Below, one piece after another: positions 10,374 through 20,605 of a stretch of 32,036 nt of DNA (the stretch's first letter is position 1; the number at the start of each line of letters is the position of its first letter). The stretch covers positions 4,228-36,263 of the forward strand of contig KV424142.1 in assembly GCA_001632435.1 (NCBI GenBank), in the 5' to 3' direction. Made by a program: the position numbers and the translations under genes. Source of the stretch: Calocera cornea HHB12733. Lineage: Eukaryota; Basidiomycota; Dacrymycetes; Dacrymycetales; Dacrymycetaceae. The notes under the pieces are model-generated. The model made no database searches. It saw only the letters and a program-made list of their open reading frames with translations, and was not told the origin of the DNA.

Positions 10374-12122
10374 ATGGAGCTGACCTGGAATCTCGGCCTT
10401 GCGGTGGTCCTAGGCGCTCTCACTGTGTGCGGCCTACTCAGCAGGACAAGGATGTCTAACGTGCCTGTGATGGGAAGCACCTTCTTGTTTGGATACCCAT
10501 CTGCGCTGAAGATGTTGAGCACATATCAGCAAACTCTGCTCGACGGATATAGCAAGGTAAGCTATCTGTCTTTTAGCCCTTATAATGCATACTTGGTACT
10601 GAGTATCTACTAGTTCAACAAGCGCTCGTTCCAGATTCCGGGCCTAAAGGGATGGGTTGTGTTCGTTTCGCGGGATCTATACGACGACATGCGCAAGTCG
10701 AAGGACGATTCGCTCTCTATGATTGAGGCATCTATGGATGTAGAACTCAAGCCATCTGTGCTTCCGTCGTTATCTGACGCATCCGCAGAACTTTGCTTTC
10801 GAATATACTCTCGGCTACGATGTGGTTACCAATCCTTGGCACAACGCGCTGGTTCGTAAGCAGTTGACGCAAAGCTTGGGCACCAAGTTCCCCGAGATAT
10901 CCGACGAGATCGCCAATGCGCTCGACGACGGCCTCAGACTCTTACCAAATGATGGTACGAACCCTGCTCAGCCTTATGATTGATCCCAACGTTCACATTC
11001 CGTCAGACTGGAAGTCGATAGACGCGCACGATCTTCTGGAGGAGACTATTTGTCGCACCTCCAATAGGCTCTTCGTCGGTCTCCCTTTATGCCGAGACAA
11101 GGGCTACACCAAAATCAGTCGGGACTTCAGCATGACTGTCGTTCAGTCCGGGCTGTTCATCAACATGTTTCCGTCATTCCTGAAACCGTACGTTGGCCAA
11201 CAACAGCTTGTTGGCTGATCTTGACCTGTCATACAGACTGGTGGGGCGGTATATCTCACCGGCACGCAAGGCTATCCACGGCTTTGAGAAATACATCGTT
11301 CCTGTCATCGAAGAGCGCTGGCGGCAGGAGCAGGGGCTTGGTGATGCGTGGAACGAGAAGAAGCCGGTCTGTATTTGCTCCGTCCATGCTGCTCATCGGC
11401 CTCATTCTTGATAGAACGACTTCCTCCAGTGGATGATGGACGATGCGCATAGTTCGCGGCGGGACGTGACAGACCTCACGAGACGCATACTCACGATGAA
11501 CTTTGCGAGCACGGAGACGACGACAATCTCACTCACCCACGTCCTGTACTGGGTCGCTGCCAAGCCCGAGTACGTGCCTGCACTGCGCGAAGAGGCGGGC
11601 CGTGTGGTCGAGGAGCACGGCTGGACTCGGGACGCGATTAACCAGATGCGCAAGTTGGATAGCTTCATCAAGGAGTCCATGCGCATGACGGCCCTCATGG
11701 TGATGGGCATGCCCCGCAAGGCGGTGCGGGATGTGACCCTGTCTGACGGGACAATTGTACCGAAGGGGGCCAAGGTCGCGCTAAATGTACCAGCGGTCTA
11801 TAGCGATCCCAACCTGTTCGACAAGCCGGAGACATTTGACCCGTGGCGCAGCTGGCGGCGCGTGGAGCAAGGGGAGAATGAGGCGAAGAACTCGCTCACG
11901 ACGGGGAGCGGCGACTTCCTCCTGTGGGGTGGAGGCGATCACATCTGTGCAGGACGATACTTTGCAGCTCAGGAGATGAAGACGATCTTGGCACATATCC
12001 TGCTCGGCTACGATATGAAGTTTGAAGGGCTTCCGGAGGGAGTGAGGCCGAAGAATAAGTGGATGGCCTATTCGTGCTTGCCGGACATGAAGGCGAGAGT
12101 GTTGTTCAGGCGGCGACAGTAA
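10374..12122 (+). CDS. Cytochrome P450 monooxygenase 2 (group B, CYP512-like)
   Basis: ER-anchored P450 with an N-terminal hydrophobic helix at about residues 7-22, followed by basic residues (SRTR). Exons: 10374-10556, 10614-10739, 10789-10954, 11007-11187, 11237-11366, 11415-12122 (497 aa). Landmarks: I-helix NFASTETTT (T297), where glutamate precedes the threonine as in the general AGxET pattern while its paralogues carry histidine; ExxR E349-R352; haem motif WGGGDHICAGR with C440. The first intron and the intron in the haem cysteine codon, present in group A, are both absent. The region after FDPW is unusual (RSWRR instead of RFSRK). Likely a tailoring oxygenase; the changed I-helix suggests a different substrate or chemistry, which is inference. 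Confidence 0.88.
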
Positions 12123-12597
12123 TATATAGCCGTCATTGAATCCGCTGTGTTGCTGTGAAACGGGCCAGTGGCCCGCGCTGCCCAATCCGTTTCAATCAAC
12201 TGGCCCAGCCCTACGTCGACGACGAACGAATTCATGAGGTGCGTTCCAAATTCCGAATTGAGGGGTTGTACAGTACCACAATGGCCATTGAACGAGCCGG
12301 ATCTTCACCGATGAAGCCGTTCGGCCAAGCCAGACACATATCCTGTACTGTTTCATTGGACGGTTCCGAGCAATACAGGCACGGAGCTATCTCAGTGTAG
12401 TTTGGGCAGGGCTTGGACCCTGGAGCCTGTGAAGGCCGCCCCAGATTTCCGGCTCAACCGAGCTACTCAGACGGTGCCAAGGCCAGACTGCGGCGATGTC
12501 TTTCTCAGCATAGAGGGAGTTCCAGTAAATCTCTAGAAAAGGTCGGCCGCGATGGTTTGTCTCTGCTCTGTAGCTTCTCGTCGACGCTGGGATCGCA
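12123..12597. other. Intergenic region between P450 2 and P450 3
   Basis: About 475 bases with no gene. No convincing TATA box is visible before the ATG at 12598. Confidence 0.4.
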
Positions 12598-14366
12598 ATG
12601 GCCGCACCCCTGGACACTGTCACCTGGGCCGTCGCACTCACCGTCCTGATCTGCGCGATCTTGTCCTGGGGCTTCGTGTCCCGTTCCAGAAAGTCGAATG
12701 TGCCTGTGCTCGGGAGCGACTTTTTGTTCGGCTACGTGATGGCCTTCCGGCTGCTCACGCACTATCGACAAACACTTCTCGAGGGCTATCGCAAGGTCCG
12801 CTGCATCTTTGCCTGTGGTGCGGTTGGGGTGCTGACCGGGGGGCATTTCAACAAGCACGCGTTCCAGACCCCGGGGCTCAAGGGCTGGATTGTGTTCGTC
12901 TCACCCGAGTTGTACGACGATGTGCGCAAGTCTCGGGATGACGCATTATCGATGCCAGAGGAAGTCAAATCCGTGAGTCTCTCGCCTTTGTATGATGTTG
13001 TATGCCCGGGAAAGCTGACTCTCCCACAGAGTCTTGCGCTGGAGAATACCATCGGGCCAGTGGTGCTCCACCCCTGGCATTTCGCGGTTGTGCGTAAGCA
13101 AATGACACAGAATCTGGGTGCCAAGTTTCCAGAGGTGTATGATGAGGTCTTGACGGCGTTTGAAGACGAGCTGCAGCTGCCTGCGAACGGAGGTGAGCTT
13201 GTCCGCTGTACAGGACTCACTTGCTCATGATCCGATGGCGCAGATTGGAGGCCGGTCCACGCACACGACCTCATCATGTCCGTTGTCTGTCGTGCCTCTC
13301 AGAGGCTGTTCGTTGGCCTCCCGCTCTGCCGCGACCCGGAGTACAACAGGATCTCCCGCGACTTTAGCGGCACTGTCATGATGGGGGGGTTCCTGATCGC
13401 CCTCTTCCCCACATTCCTTAAGCCGTCTGTCCTTCCAACACTCTGATCGAATGATGGATTGAACGTGGTGCAGGCTGGTGGGACGGTACTTCTCCGCCGC
13501 GCCGAAAGCGATTCGCGGTGTGGAGAAGTATATTGTGCCTATGATCGAAGAGCGCTGGAGACAAGAGCGGGAGCTGGGGGACGTGTGGAACGAAAGGAAA
13601 CCAGTGTGTTCTCTTTGCCCCAAGCGCCTGCTTGAATGCTCACAGCTGCCAGGCCGATGTCACACAATGGTTCATGGACTCGGCCCCGGAGGGCGAGCGG
13701 GACGCCAAGGACATCACGGCGCGCATCCTGAGCGTCAACTTTGCCTCGACGCATACGACCTCGCTCTCCTTCACGCACGTGCTGTACTGGCTCGCGGCGC
13801 GGCCCGAGTTCCTCCCCGTGCTCCGGGAGGAGGTGGCGGCGGCCGTGGCGGCGCACGGGTGGACGAAGGGCGCGCTGGGCGCGATGCGCCGCGTGGACAG
13901 CTTCATCAAGGAGTGCCTGCGGGTGACGGGCATCGGCGCGACGGCCATGGGCAGGAAGGCGATGGGGGACGTGACGCTGTCGGACGGGACGGTGGTGCCC
14001 AAGGGCGCCACGGTGATGCTGAACATGTGGGGGATCCACCATGACCCGGAGCTGTTCCCCCGCCCGGACGAGTTCGACCCCTGGCGGTACTCGCGGCGGG
14101 TCGAGCAGGGGAAGAGCGAGGTAAGCAACGCGCTGTCCACGGCCTCGAGCGACTTCCTGCTCTGGGGCGGCGGGGCGCATGTGTGCGCCGGGCGGTACTT
14201 TGCCGCCCAGGAGATGAAGACGATGCTCGCGGTGATCGTGAGCGAGTATGATGTCAGGTTTGACGGGCTCGAGCCCGGCGTGAGGCCGAAGGACACGTGG
14301 TTCGCGTTCAGCTGCATCCCGGCTAGCAACGCGCGGGTGCTCTTCCGGAGGCGGCAGACTTGTTAA
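12598..14366 (+). CDS. Cytochrome P450 monooxygenase 3 (group B), altered first splice acceptor
   Basis: ER-anchored P450, close inverted-duplicate partner of the gene at 18253. Exons as modelled: 12598-12795, 12856-12972, 13030-13192, 13244-13424, 13474-13603, 13653-14366 (500 aa). Landmarks: I-helix NFASTHTTS (about T298), ExxR in KECLR, FDPWRY, haem motif WGGGAHVCAGR with C441. In every paralogue that keeps the first intron here, the next exon starts with a phenylalanine-like codon after AG and is 126 bases long. Here the expected acceptor reads CAT (12844-12846) instead of CAG. The cell must use a downstream AG (12854-12855, losing three residues) or retain 17 in-frame codons; both keep frame. 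The last exon is strikingly GC-rich. Confidence 0.85.
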
Positions 14367-15911
14367 GGAGGGGACGGGGACGGGATGGATGGATGGAGGA
14401 TATCGGATGCTTGTTTGGATTTGCTTGGTACGGGTCTTTTCGTGCTACACTGCCTCTTTGTACTAGCCCGACGAGCGCCTGCGACGGAGTTGAGAGCTGC
14501 CCGGGCAGACAAGCGCGAATCTCGATGCAAACCTTTGCAGGACGTCCCGGGGCTCGCGGGCGGTCAGGCCGTCTCGCAATGACAGCGACCGCTCACTCGT
14601 CCTTTATGCGCGCCGGCTCTGCTCCCGGAGGGCCGTTCTCGTGCGCGCTGGAGATCTGCGCGTGCACGTCTATGAGCAAACCAGTGCGGGTCAGAGGGTC
14701 GGGGGGCGGACGGACGGGTTTGGTCGGCGTGAGATACGTGCGCAGGACGATCAGCGCGAGGAGGACGAGGTCGATCGCTAGCCAGTACTTGAGGTCCATG
14801 CTGTCCGGTAGACACTGCAGCGGCGCACACCCAGCACGCAGCTCGGCGGACGGTGGGGAGTCGCTGGCACAGCAGTGGCGGGTGCCGGGGGCCGTATGGA
14901 CCGGGCGGAGAACCGAGTGTGAGGTGCGGGGCGAGCGTCGGGACTCGCTGTGCGCGTGGGCTCTGGGAAGCCGACAGGCTGGCTGGCGAGTGTGGACCTC
15001 CGGCGGTGCCGGGGAGTGGGAGGCTGGAGCGCGGCGTGGGTCGCCGCTCGCGGGTCGAGCTCATGTTCCCAGCTGCACTTGAAGTACTGCACTGTACGCT
15101 GTGTATTTCACGTGCCGGGCCTCCGGTCCCGGCTAGCAGAGCAAGCAAGACTGGCCAGCCGGCCCCCGCGTCGTGACCCGTCGCCCGTTCCAGATTCCCG
15201 TTCGGGCGCGGGCGGGCGCTCAGCCGCAGACACGGGATCGCAGCTAGCGTACCGAGGTAGTGCCTCCCTCGCTAGAGCCGTGTCCATATGGATCGACTCG
15301 ACCCGAATCGAATTGAGAGGATGCGAATGGCCTGCTGGGGCCAGCGGAGGGTCGCGCTACATACCAGGACAGGAAAGGGCGGGCCCCAGTGCTGGCGCCG
15401 CGATCCCGGCCATGGTCAACATCTGCGAGGACAACCGCTGCGCCGATTGAGTGTGCACATGACCAGCTCGGCTCAGGGGTGCTGTATGGTGCGTCCATTG
15501 TACTATCCAGTGTTCGAATGGGAATGGGAATGGGAACTGGGCCGGCTTGGTTGCAGGACCGTTGCCGGCCCCGCGGGAAGGCCGCGGAGTTACGGTGTTG
15601 GAGGCGCCCTGCGGTCGTTCTCCCGTTTCCGGTTGAAGGGATGTCGGCACGCGGCACTGGGTTTGTGGACAGGGGAAGGGGGAGTGTGGGGAAAGTGCGG
15701 GGAAGGCGTGCGAGTGGAGGGGTGCGTCACGGTGTGGATGGCGTGCGGACTGTGGGCCCTGATTCGACCGAGCGGGAGGATCACCGTCGCGCCGGTGGCT
15801 GCTTCTCCCCCTCCCTCCCTCCCTCAAAGGGCCAGCCTGTCATAAGGCCGCCCTCACACACCCACCCCCACCCGTCGCGTGCCCGCTCCCCTCCCCTCCC
15901 CGCACCCACCC
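14367..15911. other. Long GC-rich intergenic region upstream of the carrier gene
   Basis: About 1.5 kb between P450 3 and the mitochondrial carrier. It is GC-rich, so long spurious open frames occur on both strands; only one small minus-strand frame (14593-14799, listed separately) has protein-like character. A GGGAAT hexamer repeat lies near 15518-15536 and a pyrimidine tract (CCCT repeats, about 15808-15826), typical of fungal promoters, precedes the carrier ATG. Confidence 0.45.
14593..14799 (-). CDS. Hypothetical small single-pass membrane protein
   Basis: A 68-residue frame from ATG at 14799 to TGA at 14593. It starts with a convincing hydrophobic helix (about residues 5-22, rich in L, I and V), then TPTK and a proline-rich stretch (RPPPDP), then a polar C-terminus. 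I do not recognise a family. The layout (helix then proline-rich hinge) recalls the anchor segment of P450s, so it could be a relic of one, or chance coding in GC-rich DNA. No intron or TATA box supports it. Confidence 0.25.
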   Translation of the reverse strand: MDLKYWLAIDLVLLALIVLRTYLTPTKPVRPPPDPLTRTGLLIDVHAQISSAHENGPPGAEPARIKDE

Positions 15912-17886
15912 ATGGCCGCCCGCTCAGACACCATCGCAACAGACATCATGGTCGCACGCCAGGTCGAGGACTCGTCCCCGTCCCCCGCACCCGCAGCACT
16001 CCCCAAGAAGAAGAAGCCGTACCCCTTCTGGCTCGGAGGGCTCGCCGCCTGCTCCGCAGCGGTCATCACCCAGTGCGTCCCCGCCCCCCTTCACACCCCC
16101 TCCTCCACCGGCTCGTCCTCACCCACTTGCCCCCCCACAGCCCACTCGACCTCACCAAAGTCCGCATGCAAGTCTCAGGGGACAAGCACATGGTCTCCTC
16201 CATCCGCAAGACCATGGCCATGGGCGGCGGCCTCCGCGGCCTCTTCGACGGCCTCACAGGCACAATCTTCCGCCAGGCCACCTACTCCGTCACCCGCTTC
16301 GGCGTCTACGACCTCATAAAGCGCACAGTCCACCAGGGCAGCGACAAGGACATGCCCATGTGGAAGCTCATCTTCTCCGGCTGTAGTGGTGAGTGCGCCG
16401 GCCGCTGCGGCCGCGCGCTGGGGAACAGAACGGCTGATGCGCTCCTTGTCTAGCGGGCGCCATCGCGGGCCTCGTGGGAAACCCGGCCGGTACGTCTCCC
16501 CGCCTTGTCCTCCCCTTGACATCATCCCAACCCCCAACCCCCGTTCTCCTCCTCTCACGCGTGCGGTGTGCTAACCTACCCTCCACCCTCGCGCCCGCAA
16601 TCCAGAGATCATCCTCGTGCGCATGCAGGCCGATCGGGCCAAGCCCCCCGAGCTCCAGCTGCACTACAAGAACGCGCTGCAGGGGCTGGGCAGGGTACGT
16701 CCTTTCCTCCCCGACCCCTCCTTCCTTCCCCCGCGCGTCTCCTCCCGGCTGCGGCTGCGGCTGCCCACCCACCCTCTTCGCCCCTCTCCCTTTCCCGGAA
16801 TGAACGGCCCTCGCTAACCCCCCGGTCCGGCCCAGATGGTCAAAGACGAAGGCCTGTCGTCGACGTTCCGCGGCCTGGGGCCGAACGTCGTCAGGACGAT
16901 CCTGATGAACGGCTCGCAGCTCGCGGCGTACGACTGGTTCAAGCAGCAGCTCCTCGCAACAGGCTACTTCAAGGACAACATCGTTTGCCATTTCTCAGCG
17001 AGCTTCTGTGCGGTGAGTGCCGCTCCGCTCGGCTCGCTTTGGCGCGGGGCAGCGCGCGCGGGCAACTGCACCTGCACCTGCACCTGCACCTGGGGCAGCG
17101 CCCTCCCATCCCGCTCCCTCGCTCTTCGTGGCACGCGAAAGCGCGCCGCGGGCAGGCGCGGGCAGGCCGTGGGAACAACGTCCCGTTCGCAGAACTGGCG
17201 CGGGAGAACCCAGCTCCGGCACATGCCTCGGACGATGCGGTGCGGTGCGGCTGTCGGCCCACTGCTCGCTGGTCCCGGCGGATGCTGGATGCTGGTTGCG
17301 CATGTTGGCGTGCCTGGGCAGAGGGCGTCGTGCGTCGTGCGCCAAGCGCCAACTTCGCGCACTGTCGCGGTCCTCCCCGAGCGCGTGGCCGCAGCACGGC
17401 TCTCCCCGAGCGAGCGTGGAACACGTCTCGTCCCGTCTCGTCCCGGCATCCTGCATTCCTTCCATCTCCCTCTTCGTTCCCTTCCTTTGCTGCGAGAACG
17501 CTGGCTGACCGTGCTGGCGCCCCCGCGCGCTCTTGGCATCCAGGGTACCGTCGCGACGAGTGCGTAAACCCTTCTCCGCCCCCGGCACCTTGCTGACCCC
17601 GTCCCCGTCCCCGTCCCCGTCCCTGTTCCTGTCGCTTCCAACCGCGGCCGCGTCCTCAGCCGTCTGCTCCCCAGCGGACGTGATCAAGTCCCGCGTCATG
17701 TCCGCCTCGGGCAAGGGCGGCAGCGTCATGGGCGCCATCTCGAGCAGCTTCAAGACCGAGGGCCCGATGTGGATGTTCAAGGGCTGGCTCCCGAGCTGGA
17801 CCCGCCTCCAGCCCCAGACCATCCTCATCTTCGTCTTCCTTGAGCAGTTCAAGAAGGGCATCGACTGGTACAGGGGGGATGTGTGA
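15912..17886 (+). CDS. Mitochondrial carrier protein (dicarboxylate / oxoglutarate-malate type)
   Basis: Inner-membrane solute exchanger of the SLC25 family, 317 aa, the normal length. Exons: 15912-16072, 16141-16388, 16454-16489, 16606-16694, 16836-17012, 17544-17559, 17660-17886. Three repeats are marked by the carrier signature Px[DE]xx[KR]: PLDLTKVR (55-62), PAEIILVR (147-154) and PADVIKSR (247-254). NPAE in repeat 2 and SPAD in repeat 3 resemble yeast dicarboxylate carrier and animal oxoglutarate/malate carriers; which substrate it moves is uncertain. Exon 6 is only 16 bases, and intron 5 is 531 bases, ten times the local norm. Codon use is far more GC-rich than that of the reductases. 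It may be a housekeeping gene trapped in the P450 array rather than a pathway member. Confidence 0.88.
17013..17543 (+). other. Unusually long intron of the carrier gene
   Basis: The intron runs from GTGAGT to CAG and separates SFCA from GTVATT, which are contiguous in carrier proteins, so it is truly spliced. It holds a TGCACC hexanucleotide repeat near 17066-17092 and other short G+C repeats. No nested gene or structured RNA is recognised. Confidence 0.6.
17596..17625. repeat. CCCCGT hexanucleotide microsatellite in carrier intron 6
   Basis: Four to five copies of CCCCGT or near variants lie inside the 100-base intron before the last exon. It is a simple repeat without visible coding effect. 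Confidence 0.7.
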
Positions 17887-18252
17887 GCGCTCGAAGAGAC
17901 GCGTGTGGAGCGGTGCGGTCCGAGGGGACGCGGAGGGAGGGGTAGACGCGGGCGGCGACTGTAGACGGCGTGCACCGTTAGACGCTGCTCCACCATCCAC
18001 ATCCACAACCACATCCACATCCACATCCACCATCCTAGTCGTTTCGCTCGTCGCGCACGCTGAGGCAGTGGAGGGAACACAGAGGGACAACCCGGAGGTA
18101 ATGCTGTTTCGTCTTGTCTGAATGTATCTGTATATCCTTGAAAATGGGACATGCGCTCTTGGCTACGGGCGGTCGCGGATTGTCACCAGCGCGGGCGGGC
18201 GTGACAGCCAAGAATGGATCCTTCCTCCGTCCGTCCGTAGTGTACACTCGTC
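17887..18252. other. Convergent 3' intergenic region with CCACAT microsatellite
   Basis: Lies between the 3' ends of the carrier (plus) and P450 4 (minus). Contains an ATCCAC/CCACAT hexanucleotide repeat at roughly 17994-18033. No gene seen; presumably holds both polyadenylation regions. Confidence 0.55.
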
Positions 18253-20009
18253 CTAAGTCTGCCTCCTCCTGAACAACACCCGCACCTTCATATCCGGGAC
18301 GCAGCTGAACGCGAACCACGTGTCCTTCGGCCTCACGCCCGGCTCCAGTCCCTCAAACTTGACATCGTACTCCGTCACGATCACCGCGAGCATCGTCTTC
18401 ATCTCCTGGGCGGCAAAGTACCGCCCGGCGCACACGTGCGTGCCCCCGCCCCAGAAGAGGAAGTCGCTCGAGGCCGTCGCGAGCGCGTTGCCCGCCTCGC
18501 TCTCGCCCGCCTCGACGCGGCGCGAGTACCGCCAGGGGTCGAACTCGTCCGGCCGCGGGAACAGCTCCGGGTCGTGGTGCACGCCGTACAGGTTGAGCAT
18601 GACCTTGGCGCCCTTGGGCACGAACGTCCCGTCCGACAGCGTCACGTCCCGCATCGCCTTGCGGCCCATGGCCGTCGCGCCGATGCTCGACACCCGCAGG
18701 CACTCCTTGATGTAGCTGTCCACCCGCAGCATCGCGTTCAGCCCGGCCTTTGTCCACCCGTGCTCGGCAACGGCAGCCTCCACCTCCTCCCGGAGCACGG
18801 GGAGGAACTCGGGCCGCGCAGCGAGCCAGTACAGCACGTGCGTGAAGGAGAGCGTGGTCGTGTGCGTCGAGGCAAAGTTGACGCCCAGGATGCGCGCCGT
18901 GATGTCCTTGGCGTCGTGCTCACCCTCGGGCGCAAGGTCCATGATCCATTGCATGAGGTCGGCCTGGGACGAGTGAGCCCACGCATGCGGGAGAAGGACA
19001 CAACGAGACTTACGGGCTTCTTCTCGTTCCATGCATCACCAAGCTCCCGCTCCTGTGCCCACCGCTCCTCGATCATCGGCACGAGGTACTTCTCTACACC
19101 CCGGATCGCTTTTGGTGCAGCGGAGATGTACCTGCCCACCAGCCTGTGCCACACTCACGCATCAGCTCGCATCCTGAGAACAGCATCGGGAGGACTGACG
19201 GCTTGAGGAACGTAGGGAACAGGTTGATGAGGAACCCTCCCGTGATGACCGTGCCGCTGAAATCGCGCGAGATTCGGGTGTACTCCGGATCGCGACACAG
19301 CGGCAGGCCGACGAACATTCGCTGCGAGGCACGACAGACGATGTGGATGATAAGGTCATGCGCATGCACCGGCTTCCAGTCTGTCACGACATCAAGATGA
19401 GAACGCAGGCAAGAACGTGGGGTGAGGGACGCACCGCCGTTCGCAGGTAGCTGCAGTTCGTCCTCGAAAGCAGTCGATATCTCGTCATACACTTCCGGGA
19501 ACTTGTTGCCCAGGTTCTGCGTCAGCTGCTTGCGCACGGCGGCGTTATGCCACGGGTTGATGGTGACGGGTCCAATCGTGTACTCGAGCGCTACGAGCTG
19601 GAAAAATCTCAGCATTCTCAAGCGTGCAGTTGGACAGGGTAAGGACGCACGTCGTTCACCTCCTCCATCATAGACAGCGTGTCGTCCCTCGATTTCCGCA
19701 AATCGTCGTACAGCTCACGCGAGACAAACACCTCCCAGCCCTTGAGCCCCGGGATCTGGAATGCATGCTTGTTGAACTGCGCTGTCGTCAGCATACTCCG
19801 CCTTTGCCCGAGCAGAGTAGGCGCACCTTGCGATACCCCTCCAGCAGGGTCTCCCGGTACTGCGTGAACATCTTGAAGGCCATCACGTAGCCGAAGAGAA
19901 AGTTGGTCCCCATCACGGGCACGTTGGACTTTCTCGACCGGGTGAGGAGGCCCCATAGCGCCAGTGCGCAGGTTAGAATAGCGAGCACGACGTCCCAAGT
20001 GATGCCCAT
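18253..20009 (-). CDS. Cytochrome P450 monooxygenase 4 (group B), inverted duplicate of P450 3
   Basis: ER-anchored P450 with an N-terminal hydrophobic helix at residues 5-21. Exons on the minus strand: 20009-19827, 19776-19651, 19597-19435, 19380-19200, 19143-19014, 18963-18253 (497 aa). The start is the ATG at 20009, giving MGITW, which matches MELTW in P450 2; upstream in-frame codons lack an ATG. Landmarks: I-helix NFASTHTTT (T296), ExxR E348-R351 (KECLR), FDPWRY, haem motif WGGGTHVCAGR with C439. The final exon is nearly the same as that of P450 3 in long blocks, whereas upstream exons differ more. First and haem-codon introns are absent, as in the other group B genes. The corresponding first acceptor is a normal CAG here. 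Confidence 0.88.
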
Positions 20010-20605
20010 GCTTGCAGTTCGACGTCGAGGGACAGCCGTCAATCACGGGGAAAGGCATGGCGTGCGGCGGCCTTTAGTGGGACGGCCGCCGGGATAGAGA
20101 AAATCATGTGCACGGCGACGGCTCGAGAAGCACTCGCCGCATCGAGTTGCACGCTGTACGGACCAATCGCAGCACAAGGCTCGTAAGTATCTGTTGGTGA
20201 CACTGCAGGGGTCCATTCCGAGTCCCGGATCAATAAAAGCACCCCGCGTTTGAATTTGAGAAACTCAATTTGAGAAGGCGGGCATGTGTCGGAGCTAGGG
20301 GCCGGACTTGTACAGCGCACCGCCTCGCCGATAATCCATCTCTCATTCAAGGAGTTGCAAGCTGACATTGTGCCATGTAGCTCCGCGGCAAGCACATCAA
20401 ACATTCTCCCGATGACCGTCGCAAGCTTTGGACAAGCCTGTTAACCTGCATGGCCCAAAAGATCATCGCATCTATAGATTGAAACCAGTCTTTAGCCGCG
20501 ATGTCTCCGTGGATCCGCGTGAGACTCGTCACTTGAGCTACACAGCACATCAACATCGCCGGGAAAGCGGCGCAAATGTGAGCAGTACAGAATACAGAGA
20601 TCCGT
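20010..20605. other. Intergenic region between P450 4 and P450 5
   Basis: Contains the promoter side of P450 4 and the 3' flank of P450 5. No convincing TATA box, gene or relic is seen. Confidence 0.4.

Noticed and set aside
14360..15082. 240-codon plus-strand open frame after P450 3
   Set aside because: Arginine- and glycine-rich translation without domains, typical of GC-rich noncoding DNA.
16995..18152. 385-codon minus-strand open frame and several overlapping frames
   Set aside because: They lie across carrier exons and introns in very GC-rich DNA where stops are rare; the translations are low-complexity and repetitive.
18436..19206. 256-codon plus-strand open frame opposite P450 4
   Set aside because: It is an antisense shadow of the GC-rich last exons; the same shadow appears opposite P450 3.
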